Below, in pieces: positions 54,954-63,539 of a DNA stretch of 64,000 nucleotides (position 1 is the first letter of the stretch; every line of letters starts with the position of its first letter). The translations under genes were made by a program, and so were the position numbers. The notes under the pieces were generated by a model. That model worked only from the letters and a program-made list of their open reading frames with translations. It was not told the DNA's origin and made no database searches. Source of the DNA: Arcticibacterium luteifluviistationis (GTDB lineage: Bacteria; Bacteroidota; Bacteroidia; Cytophagales; Spirosomataceae); assembly GCF_003258705.1 (NCBI RefSeq), contig NZ_CP029480.1, positions 3,844,001 through 3,908,000 on the forward strand, written 5' to 3'.

Positions 54954-57900
54954 TTATCTCTTAATAAGCTTCTTAACAGTTTTAACTCCATTGTTTTCTA
55001 AACTTAATAAATAAGTTCCACCTACTATTCTGCTCAAATCTATTCTCATTTTTCCATTAGAAAAATCGTAACTGAACGAAACATTCTTTCCATCCATAGA
55101 GGTTAAAGTAGGTATTGGGTTTTCTTCAGAGCTATAATCTACAAATATGTAGGAATCACTTGGGTTTGGGTAAATCTTGATGTTTTCTAGTTCATTAACT
55201 TCTGTACCCAAGATGATTAGATTCACCACCGCAGAGCCTTCAAACACGCCTTCTCCGCACTCATCTGTTAAGGAGCTTATCGTGTACTCAGTTGTTTGGA
55301 TTGGAGATACGTAAAGTTGATACGGGCTTTTGTTAATGTTTAACTCGGAACCATCTGAAAGAGTGACTTGCCAAGGGCTGGCATCTCCACTAATTTCAAT
55401 CGCGATTTCGGAAGAGTCGCCATAAGCAATCGTTGATGTTCCTGTAATTTTTGCTGTTGACTCTTCGTGATTTTTGACTTGAATGGTGTCTGAAAATGAA
55501 GAGCAATTACTGGAACTTAACTGAGCAAAATAAGCCCCAGCTTCATCAACTGTTAATAACGAAGAACCACTCGATAAAGGCACATTATCCTTATACCATT
55601 TATAACTTAAGTCTTCGGCTGTTTCAAAACTCAAATCAATTGAGCTTCCTTCACAAAAGGTGTCGGATTCAAAAAGAATATCCGTTTCAAAGTCCTTCCT
55701 TATTAAGAATTCTTTTGAACCAATACTACAATTACTCTTTTCGTAAAAAACGCTATACAAACCACTTTCTTTAACTTCATAAGCGGTGTTTGCCCCAGAA
55801 TAAACAGTTTCATTATTTCGGAGAAAACGATAATTTAAACCTTCCTGCTCTTCAGCGGTAAGCATAACAGAAGTACCTGAACAGAAGACTGAATCAATAT
55901 AATGGATAGCATTGTCAATTTTTAGTTTTTCTATGGAGACTACGTTACTTTCTATAAAACAAGAATTGTCATCAATTGCTGCAGAAAAGGTTCCTTCAGA
56001 ATCAATTTCAAAAGAATTTGCCGGCGTTAAAGAAAGTATTTGATTCCCCTTCATCCAAATAAGCGATCTTGTGCTGTCATTTAAACTTTTAAGGGTCAGC
56101 GGCTTGCCATTACAGATATACTGCAAGCTTTCATCCAGCAAAACTTCTGGTCTATTCTTAAACTTTAATTCTAAGTCATTGGAAAAGACCTCACAGTCTT
56201 CCGAGACTAATTTTAATTTATAAATACCGTTGCCTAATGGCTTTATGCTAACGTCTTTATTATTAATAAGCGTGTCATTCCTATACCAAATATATGTAGT
56301 AACTCCTTTAAAGGGTTTGGCTAGCATTAGACGATTACTTGAAGGGTTACATTCTTCATAAATATCTGTTGTGACTGCTCCTGAATTTAACGTTATCTCT
56401 GGAACAGCATTTATTTCCACATTAAATATTTTTTTATAAAGACCAACATTCTTCACTTTAGAAACTACCTCATAAAGAGCAGACTCTGAAACAAAAAGTG
56501 ACTCAACATTCTCGGCTATTTTTACTCCATTTTTATACCACACCGTATTAAAGGCTCTAAATAAACTGAATTCCAACTCATATGGAGACCTACCACAAAT
56601 ACTTATATATGAGGTATCTAAAACCGTATTAATGGCTATGTCACCATAAGCTAATTCAGCCAACTTTAGTGTATCTGACTCCACTCTACATTTTTTGCCG
56701 TCATGGGTCACTACCTCACCTACTGCATAATAATCCCCTTCTGTTTCAGGATAAATATAGCTATCAAAATAATTGGGATCATTATTCTGTCTGTACTCAT
56801 CTTCGCTAATGTATAATTGCCCATTCCTATACCAATCGGGGCCTAAAGTGTTAATAATTGTACCATTTCCCGTTTCAGCAAAACTGAATAAGTTAAGAAC
56901 CCCTTTCATCGCAAAGTTTACTGAATCTGCACCCAAGTTTCGTAATTGTGCTTTAATGGTTTCGACATACTTTATCTCAATGGGCCTACTTGCCACGCTA
57001 CAAAATCCCCTTGTGCCCGTTGCTCTATAGACTCCCGAATTATCAAATATATTAGACCAGCTACTTCCATCAACTAACTCATCATTTAAATACCACCTAA
57101 CATTACTATAAGCCCCACTCCCAAGTCTCAGATTAAAGGAAGTACCTTGACATAATTCAAGTGGCTTTGAATAGTCAAAAAAACCTTGGCTTGTATATCC
57201 ATCAGGATTTACATTTCCAACCCAAAGATTAGCTGAAAGAATTTGTTTTGGTTCATAATCTAATGGTAATGAAACCGAAACACAGCTCCCTAAACTTGCC
57301 TGAACACTATATTTACCATCTTCCTTTATGCTTAAATATGGTTTATTTTCTTCTACCAAGAAAAGCTCTCCTCTTTTCCAACTATATAGGACATCCGAAG
57401 AGGAGTTTTCAATTTGAAATAGACCATATCCCAAATCACAACTTGCCTCCTGATTGTAATAAATAGAAGGCTTATCAATCCTTCCTAATAAATCATCTGC
57501 ATGAAATGTGAGAATATCTCCCGTTGGACACTCTTTATTTGATGAACTAGTAACAATTACATTATACTCCCCATTTTCAGTAGCAGAAAAAATAGAATGA
57601 ACGGCTCCAACTATTAGTTCTTCATTTTTATACCACTGATATGATGGATTTTCGTTTAAATATCCTGGCTGTAACTCATATAATACAGAGTCACATAGTG
57701 GTTTGATTATTTGATTTCGATAATAATTTCGACCAACAAAACGATAAAGTTTGCTTCTATAAGGTTCAATCGAGGCATCGGATACGAATAGTTTAAAAAA
57801 TATACCACTGGTACTACTATAGTGTTTGAAAAAAGTTGGTGGTATATAGTTTATTGTTGCGATATTATTTCGGACAATAGCCGATAAGCTATCTTTTCCA

Positions 57901-60578
57901 TCCCCAGAATACATCCAAACTATAAAGTTCACACCAACAGCTAGCTGCTTTGTACTTTCTATTGGAATTTTAACTTCGGAATTTGGGCACAAGTCCCCTT
58001 GGCCTAACTCCGCTAACCTCATTGCACTCTTTTTTACAAGCTTAACTTCGAATTCTTTTTCAGTAGAACACCCATAATTGCTAGTTGCCACCATTCGATA
58101 AATGCCTACAGTATTACTATCTGCCCTAACAGAATTTATGAGTTCCTGCTCTCCTAAACCTACACTGTAATAATACCCTGATTGAGTATCCTTTTTTCTG
58201 AAATAGTAATTTTGAGGCACTTCAGTAGTATCCGAAAGCCGAGGAAATGTTGGTTTTGGAACAATTAAATCACCGGAAGAAACATTCAAAAGAGAAGGAA
58301 TATTAAAAACCACGTAATCTTCTACTGTTACCTTACCCTTACTTAGATATGTACATCCCGCTTGACTCTTAGATTCTAAAATATACTTCCCATTATATAT
58401 TTTTGTAATACCAGTAATACTTAAAATATTCTGATTGTTAACTTCGTCTTTGTTTGGCAAAATCCATTTTACCACCTGACTGTCATCACCAATTGGAATA
58501 ACGTTTAGTGTATCTTTAGAGCAAGAGGTAATGGATTCGGGAAAAGTCAGGCCTACTTCTTTCTCCGTTGCTTTGATGTTACAAACACCCGAAATTAAAG
58601 AGACAGAATAGACTCCAGGTGAATAAATTCTCAAACTCGAATTGTTTGCTTCTTTAATTTTACTCCCCTCAAAATACCATTGATAAGACACATCCTTCTG
58701 ATAGCTAAGCTCAGCATTTAAAGTAGCTCCTTCCGAGCCCGAAACACAACTTTCTAGAATACTGACTTCAGGTAAATTCTCTTGTCTAATATTAACAGAT
58801 TCTGTTTGCGATTGGCACCCATTATTGTCTGTAAACTCCGCCCAATACCTACCTGGTTCGTTAACACTAATTCGGGAAAGTCCTGTCACTTTTATTTTTT
58901 TATCATCCTTATACCAAGTAATTTCTGAACCATAAAACAAATTCTCAATTTCTAAAGAATAATACTCTCCAGAGCAAATAGTTACATCATTTTCTCCTAT
59001 TATTGGAAAATGCTCTTTAAGATCAAGTGGGTCAAAGGCAATCTCCTCTGTATAGCCTACACAAGTACTATTAGCGGACTTATAATTTAATCTATAGGTT
59101 CCTAGTGAAGTTCCTCTATACGAGCCTGCACCCTTACTTAACAGAGAACCATTTTTAGTTAAGAAAAAATTCTGGCTGCTAAGAAAGCTGGTACTACCAA
59201 TAAGATAAAGATAAGGTGAACAATAATCTCCAATTCCTTTATTTAAAGGCATGTCGAACTCTTCTGATAGAGTAACCCTTAGTGTATCATATATAGTACA
59301 AGTACCTTGAGTCAATTTTAAATAATAATTACCAGTTCCCACAGCGGTATTGCTTGAGTATACTTTGTTATTATCATCCACTACCCGAGAAACACTCGAT
59401 GGGTTATAAAATCGTAAGTTATATTTCAAACTGATCTCTTCGCAAAAACTAAGCGTTTTTTTAGCCCCATATTCCGAAAATTCAAAATTATAACTGGGCT
59501 CCCTACCCACCCGTACCTCCAAAGGTTCTGATTCTATAATACAACCGTCATAATTAATCTCAGTAGAATAACTTCCGGGTTCAGAAGCATCAAAAAAAGT
59601 ATTTTCACTGACCTGCACAACCTCTCCATCTCTTTTCAATGTATACGAGATATTACTTGAAAATAAGTTTGGTTTTATGACAGATTTCAACCTAACCTCC
59701 CCTCCTTCATCACATATTGTAAGCTGCCCCCTCTCATTTAACCAGGAATCTGTGTAAGATTCTATTTTAGTGTCCGATCTTAAATCCAATTGACCAGAAT
59801 TATATTCACAATTACCTGTTCTAAGCTTAAACTTAAATCTACCATCTTTGGCATTCGAAAACTCAAAACTTTTTTCAGAGATCAATGAATCATTTTTATA
59901 CCAAAAAATTTCAGCCTCCTCCGTTAACACAACAGAAGAAGTGTCAAGCCCTATATAGGTAGTATTTCCTTTGCAATAATTAATAGTTTGGTTTGCATTA
60001 TAAAAAGTACTATTAACACGATCTCCTAACCTGACATACCCTTCCGGCTTATAGGGGCACCCTTCATTTGCAGCAGTAACATTGGCCATCAATGGGGTTT
60101 CACAGCCATATTTATCCGTTATTACCAACCTGTACATACCAAAATTCTCTGTTCCAAATTTTAGAATTCTAGGCGATGCCAGATCGCTCTCAAAGCTATC
60201 TGGACCGGTCCAATAGTATTTAGTCCCCTCTTCATAATAATTAGGAGAGAATAGTATAGTCGTACCCGATATATGAAAATTTAAATATGCATAGTTAACA
60301 GGTACCTCTCCAACATCTACTAAAACGGAGGATGGCTCCTTCCCGTCGATCTTTACTTCGTAGCTACCTCTAGCAGAAGCAGTTGGGTTTATTATCTTAG
60401 GGTTCTGATCCCTTGAGGTGAAGCCATTAGGGCCAGTCCAAACATAAGAAGAACCGCCTTCGGCAAATAGCTTAAGCGTATCCGAGCCTTTAGAACAAAC
60501 CGGGCTATTGGAAGAAATGTTTTGAGAAAACCCGAAGAAACTTATAAAAATAAATAGTGGTATTGCAGCAAATTTCAT
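54954..60578 (-). CDS. Giant Ig-like repeat protein with T9SS C-terminal sorting domain (copy 3)
   Basis: 1874 residues, the same length as copy 1. Signal peptide MKFAAIPLFIFISFFGFSQ, then NISSNSPVCSKGSDTLKL and GPNGFTSRDQNP. It aligns with copy 1 along its whole length (for example MRLAELGQGDLCPNSEVKIP against MRLEELAQSDLCPNTEIKIP; AMRL/FMRL context conserved). It ends in a type A sorting domain (IYPNPSDSYIFVDYSSEEN...VKKLIKR). First gene of the array, with a perfect -7 box upstream. Probably a surface adhesin exported by the type IX system; no T9SS component genes are in the window. Confidence 0.85.
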   Translation of the reverse strand: MKFAAIPLFIFISFFGFSQNISSNSPVCSKGSDTLKLFAEGGSSYVWTGPNGFTSRDQNPKIINPTASARGSYEVKIDGKEPSSVLVDVGEVPVNYAYLNFHISGTTILFSPNYYEEGTKYYWTGPDSFESDLASPRILKFGTENFGMYRLVITDKYGCETPLMANVTAANEGCPYKPEGYVRLGDRVNSTFYNANQTINYCKGNTTYIGLDTSSVVLTEEAEIFWYKNDSLISEKSFEFSNAKDGRFKFKLRTGNCEYNSGQLDLRSDTKIESYTDSWLNERGQLTICDEGGEVRLKSVIKPNLFSSNISYTLKRDGEVVQVSENTFFDASEPGSYSTEINYDGCIIESEPLEVRVGREPSYNFEFSEYGAKKTLSFCEEISLKYNLRFYNPSSVSRVVDDNNKVYSSNTAVGTGNYYLKLTQGTCTIYDTLRVTLSEEFDMPLNKGIGDYCSPYLYLIGSTSFLSSQNFFLTKNGSLLSKGAGSYRGTSLGTYRLNYKSANSTCVGYTEEIAFDPLDLKEHFPIIGENDVTICSGEYYSLEIENLFYGSEITWYKDDKKIKVTGLSRISVNEPGRYWAEFTDNNGCQSQTESVNIRQENLPEVSILESCVSGSEGATLNAELSYQKDVSYQWYFEGSKIKEANNSSLRIYSPGVYSVSLISGVCNIKATEKEVGLTFPESITSCSKDTLNVIPIGDDSQVVKWILPNKDEVNNQNILSITGITKIYNGKYILESKSQAGCTYLSKGKVTVEDYVVFNIPSLLNVSSGDLIVPKPTFPRLSDTTEVPQNYYFRKKDTQSGYYYSVGLGEQELINSVRADSNTVGIYRMVATSNYGCSTEKEFEVKLVKKSAMRLAELGQGDLCPNSEVKIPIESTKQLAVGVNFIVWMYSGDGKDSLSAIVRNNIATINYIPPTFFKHYSSTSGIFFKLFVSDASIEPYRSKLYRFVGRNYYRNQIIKPLCDSVLYELQPGYLNENPSYQWYKNEELIVGAVHSIFSATENGEYNVIVTSSSNKECPTGDILTFHADDLLGRIDKPSIYYNQEASCDLGYGLFQIENSSSDVLYSWKRGELFLVEENKPYLSIKEDGKYSVQASLGSCVSVSLPLDYEPKQILSANLWVGNVNPDGYTSQGFFDYSKPLELCQGTSFNLRLGSGAYSNVRWYLNDELVDGSSWSNIFDNSGVYRATGTRGFCSVASRPIEIKYVETIKAQLRNLGADSVNFAMKGVLNLFSFAETGNGTIINTLGPDWYRNGQLYISEDEYRQNNDPNYFDSYIYPETEGDYYAVGEVVTHDGKKCRVESDTLKLAELAYGDIAINTVLDTSYISICGRSPYELEFSLFRAFNTVWYKNGVKIAENVESLFVSESALYEVVSKVKNVGLYKKIFNVEINAVPEITLNSGAVTTDIYEECNPSSNRLMLAKPFKGVTTYIWYRNDTLINNKDVSIKPLGNGIYKLKLVSEDCEVFSNDLELKFKNRPEVLLDESLQYICNGKPLTLKSLNDSTRSLIWMKGNQILSLTPANSFEIDSEGTFSAAIDDNSCFIESNVVSIEKLKIDNAIHYIDSVFCSGTSVMLTAEEQEGLNYRFLRNNETVYSGANTAYEVKESGLYSVFYEKSNCSIGSKEFLIRKDFETDILFESDTFCEGSSIDLSFETAEDLSYKWYKDNVPLSSGSSLLTVDEAGAYFAQLSSSNCSSFSDTIQVKNHEESTAKITGTSTIAYGDSSEIAIEISGDASPWQVTLSDGSELNINKSPYQLYVSPIQTTEYTISSLTDECGEGVFEGSAVVNLIILGTEVNELENIKIYPNPSDSYIFVDYSSEENPIPTLTSMDGKNVSFSYDFSNGKMRIDLSRIVGGTYLLSLENNGVKTVKKLIKR

Positions 60579-60597
60579 GACTAAAAATTATTTGCAA

Positions 60598-60605
60598 CAA
60601 ATATA
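60598..60605 (-). promoter_or_regulatory. -7 box of the giant-protein array
   Basis: Minus strand TATATTTG, a perfect TAnnTTTG, 19 bp upstream of the copy 3 start codon. The -33 position falls inside the psd-derived fragment and shows no TTTG. Confidence 0.5.
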
Positions 60606-60617
60606 GAAAACTATCGT

Positions 60618-60653
60618 TTACCCCAACTCTGCAATAACAGTCTCTCCGCCTAC
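60618..60653 (-). pseudogene. Duplicated 3' end of psd (remnant)
   Basis: 60623-60653 matches 63545-63575, the 3' end of psd, at 30 of 31 positions. Read in the psd frame it encodes VGGETVIAELG and a TAA stop (60618-60620); intact psd ends VGGETVIAELA with TGA. Similarity stops at both sides. The two copies flank the two propeller genes as direct repeats. Of the rest of 60579-60981, only the -7 box at 60598 and the hairpin at 60839 are recognised. Confidence 0.75.
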
Positions 60654-60838
60654 TTACCACTGAATGCTAACATACTGTAGGTTAAAAGGAATTAGAACTT
60701 AAAGCCTTGTCATTACATAATCAATATGTCTAAATTAAAGTTAGAAGGTAAATTATGAAAACGAAAATCATATCAACTTTCCTTAGGCCACTTTCTGAGT
60801 GGCTGTTAAAGTTTTTATTTGTAGTAGAACCCACCCAC

Positions 60839-60873
60839 AAAAAAGGCTACCTCAAGATATTAAGCAGCCTTTG
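60839..60873 (-). terminator. Probable terminator after the propeller pseudogene
   Basis: Minus strand AAAGGCTGC ... GTAGCCTTT with a 13-nt loop, followed by a T run. About 110 bp after the pseudogene stop codon. Confidence 0.6.
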
Positions 60874-60981
60874 ATTACAATATGTGCTTTATATTTAAAA
60901 ATGCTCTTTCATAGCCTCAAATTGCCCAACGGTGATTCTTCTTACTCTATATATCTTCACCTAAATAAATACAATATGGCA

Positions 60982-61753
60982 TTACTGACTAATTCTAGCC
61001 AGAAAAACATCGTAAAACCCAGCACTGGTCTTGCTCGAAGCTCCGAAAGTGACAGTTCCTTGATAAAACCCCGTGCTGTAGACATTTCCCGAAGCGTCTA
61101 TCGCTACTGAATTTCCCTCATCGCCTGATGAACCTCCGGCAGACTGAAGCCATTGCAAAGTTCCACCGGTACTGTATTTAGCAATAAAAATGTCCCTAGA
61201 ACCAGCACTGGTCTTACTCGTAGCCCCGAAAGTAGCGGTACCTTCATAATACCCCGTAACATATACATTCCCAGCGGAGTCTACTTCTACCGAATGTCCC
61301 CGATCGTCTGATGTACCCCCAGCAGACTGAAGCCATTGCAATGTGCCCATAGCATTATATTTAGCAATAAAAATGTCTTCGTTCCCTACACTTGAAATGC
61401 TTGTCGCTCCAAAAGTAGCTGTACCTTCATACTTGCCAACAACATAGACATTTCCTGAGGCATCTAAGGCTACCCCAGTCCCAACCTCTTGACCTAGGCC
61501 TCCTCCTGATGCAATAAATGCTCCATCTGCTATTGGCTCTGATGGAAGCTGATAGGTACAAACCCAACGGGAGCCATTATAAACACGCATGCACAAAAAA
61601 GTGATATCATAGGCCACGTCTCCAGTAGTAAAGGCAAGAATATCATCATAGGATATCCTTGGCTAGGTTCCAGAAAGACCTGGTGTAATAGTTACACTTT
61701 GGGCATAAGCACATGTTAAAGTTATGAGGATGATAAATAATGTTTTTTTTCAT
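60982..61753 (-). pseudogene. Broken SBBP-repeat propeller gene
   Basis: From the ATG at 61751-61753 the sequence would encode a signal peptide like its paralogues (MKKTLFIILITLTCAYAQSVTI), but only if one A is removed from the run of eight A after the start codon. A second lesion, TAG at 61663-61665, replaces Tyr in GTYQRISY. Downstream the frame is open for 211 codons with the head motif DITFLCMRVYNGSRWVCTYQLP, then only three propeller repeats (VYVVGK, VYVTGY, VYSTGF) instead of seven, ending DVFLARISQ. A frameshift, a stop and a four-blade loss make it a decayed copy of the gene at 61850. Confidence 0.85.
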
Positions 61754-61821
61754 GTAGACACTATTGTTATTTTAGATAAAACTATGATAATCAGCACTAT
61801 TACCAAAAGAAATAAGAAACG

Positions 61822-61838
61822 TTTTATTCTACGGTAAA
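61822..61838 (-). promoter_or_regulatory. Conserved element upstream of the propeller pseudogene
   Basis: Plus-strand TTTTATTCTACGGTAAA, 68 bp before the old start codon. A -7-like box (minus TTCTTTTG, 61811-61804) lies exactly 19 bp from ACGG (61831). Confidence 0.6.
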
Positions 61839-61849
61839 GGCATCTCTTA

Positions 61850-63385
61850 CTATTGACTAATCCTACCTAAAAAGACATCATCACTCCCCACACTGGTATG
61901 ACTGCTAGCACCGAAAGTAGCCGTACTTCTGTAAGAACCTGTGATATATGCATTTCCAGAATTATCTACCGCCACCGAAGAGCCAAAATCATAAGAAGTA
62001 CCTCCAGCACACTGAAGCCATAAGGCGTTTCCGCTAGAATTATATTTAACTACAAAAACATCTGTCTCCCCTACACTCATCAAACTACTAGAGCCAAAAG
62101 TAGCTACACCATTATAATAGCCAGTCACATATACATTACCTACGAGGTCTACGGCTACAGATAAGCCAGAATCACTTAAAGTTCCTCCAGCAGATTGAGC
62201 CCACTGAAGAATTCCGTCAGAATTATATTTGGCAATAAAAATATCCCCATCACCCACACTTGTCATATCTACGGTATAAAACGTGGCGGTCTCTTTATAA
62301 GCCCCAGTAATATATACATTTCCTGAAGTATCTGTAGCCACCGAACGACCAACATCAAATGACGGACCTCCCCCCGTTCTGAGCCACTGAGAGTTTCCAC
62401 TAGCGTCGTATTTGGCAATAAAAACATCTATTCCTCCGCTTGTATAAATATACAATCCTCCAGCATAAAGGTCATTCTCATAACTTCCAGTAACATATAT
62501 ATTTCCAGAGCCGTCTACCGCTATTGAGCGACCAATATCATTAAATGCTCCGCCAGCTGATTCTACCCATTGAACCGCACCACCCGAATTATACTTAACC
62601 ACAAAAATATCGTTCGAACTTAAGCTCGTCTTGCTTATCCCGCTAAAAGTAGCAGTACCATAATAACTTCCAGTAACATAAACGTTTCCAGCGGCGTCTA
62701 AATCTAGGGAATAGCCATAAGCATTGCCAGGACCACCTGCTGATTGCACCCATTGAATTACCCCACTAGCATTATATTTCGCAACAAAAATATCGTTCGC
62801 ACCTCCACTAGTTTTGCTTATCCCTCCGAAAGTTGCGGTACCACGAAAATCGCCTGTGATATATATATTTCCAGAGGCATCTAAACTTATGGATCTACCA
62901 TTGGCTCGTAGCAAACCTCCAGCAGACTGAACCCATTGAACCGCACCACTTGAATTGTATTTTGCAATAAAAACATCGCTCTCGCCACCACTGGTTTTGC
63001 TAATTCCTCCAAAATTAGCAGTACCCCCAAAAGAACCTGTTACGTAGACATTTCCTGAGCCGTCTACCGCTACCGACTCCCCAGAATCACTAAAATCTAA
63101 TGATGTACCACCAGCCGAAGCAATAAAGGCTGCATCATTCACAGGTTGCTTCGGCAACTGATAAGTGCAAACCCAACGGCTGCCATTATATACTCTCATA
63201 CAATGAAATGTTATATCATACACTTGGTCCCCTTCTACAGGTGAAGCAATTTCCAAAATATCGCTGTACGAGATTCTTTGGTAAGTTCCTGAAAGACCCG
63301 GTGTAATACCTCCAGGTGTGATGGTTACATTTTGGGCATGAATAAATGTGCAAGAAATTAGAATAACAAGTAACGTATTTTTCAT
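61850..63385 (-). CDS. Secreted SBBP-repeat beta-propeller protein (seven blades), psd-linked copy
   Basis: 511 residues. Signal peptide ends FIHAQ, then the family head NVTITPGGITPGLSGTYQRISYSDIL and DITFHCMRVYNGSRWVCTYQLP. Seven repeats of about 60 residues follow (VYVTGSF, IYITGDF, VYVTGSY, IYVTGSY, VYITGAY, VYVTGYY, AYITGSY), each with DxFxxKY and (W)xQSAGG. It ends DVFLGRISQ and has no sorting domain. Probably exported; ligand unknown. It is closest to the pseudogene at 60982 and lies downstream of psd in the same direction. Confidence 0.86.
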   Translation of the reverse strand: MKNTLLVILISCTFIHAQNVTITPGGITPGLSGTYQRISYSDILEIASPVEGDQVYDITFHCMRVYNGSRWVCTYQLPKQPVNDAAFIASAGGTSLDFSDSGESVAVDGSGNVYVTGSFGGTANFGGISKTSGGESDVFIAKYNSSGAVQWVQSAGGLLRANGRSISLDASGNIYITGDFRGTATFGGISKTSGGANDIFVAKYNASGVIQWVQSAGGPGNAYGYSLDLDAAGNVYVTGSYYGTATFSGISKTSLSSNDIFVVKYNSGGAVQWVESAGGAFNDIGRSIAVDGSGNIYVTGSYENDLYAGGLYIYTSGGIDVFIAKYDASGNSQWLRTGGGPSFDVGRSVATDTSGNVYITGAYKETATFYTVDMTSVGDGDIFIAKYNSDGILQWAQSAGGTLSDSGLSVAVDLVGNVYVTGYYNGVATFGSSSLMSVGETDVFVVKYNSSGNALWLQCAGGTSYDFGSSVAVDNSGNAYITGSYRSTATFGASSHTSVGSDDVFLGRISQ

Positions 63386-63452
63386 TATTAAAGACCTTTT
63401 AGTCAGTTAAATGTAGAACCATCTAACTGCTACACAAAATAAATGAGGAGTC

Positions 63453-63469
63453 TTTTATAATACGGTAAA
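63453..63469 (-). promoter_or_regulatory. Conserved element upstream of the propeller gene at 61850
   Basis: Plus-strand TTTTATAATACGGTAAA, 67 bp before the start codon. A -7-like box (minus TTATTTTG, 63442-63435) lies exactly 19 bp from ACGG (63462), the same geometry as at 61822. Confidence 0.6.
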
Positions 63470-63472
63470 ATC

Positions 63473-63507
63473 AAAAAAGCATCCGCCCAAATGAGCGAAT
63501 GCCTTTT
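63473..63507 (-). terminator. Terminator after psd
   Basis: Minus strand AAAGGCATTCGC pairs with GCGGATGCTTTT (two G-U pairs) across a 7-8 nt loop and runs into T residues, 33 bp after the psd stop. Confidence 0.7.
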
Positions 63508-63539
63508 AAAATCAATTAATTTCAGGTCAATTCTTTTAA

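Noticed and set aside
43952-60578. Repeated DNA in the giant genes considered as CRISPR or satellite repeats
   Set aside because: Similarity follows reading frames and protein modules; no constant spacers or direct repeats of short length.
61743-61750. A8 tract after the start codon as a phase-variation switch of a surface protein
   Set aside because: Changing the tract would not restore the gene, because TAG at 61663 and the missing blades remain.
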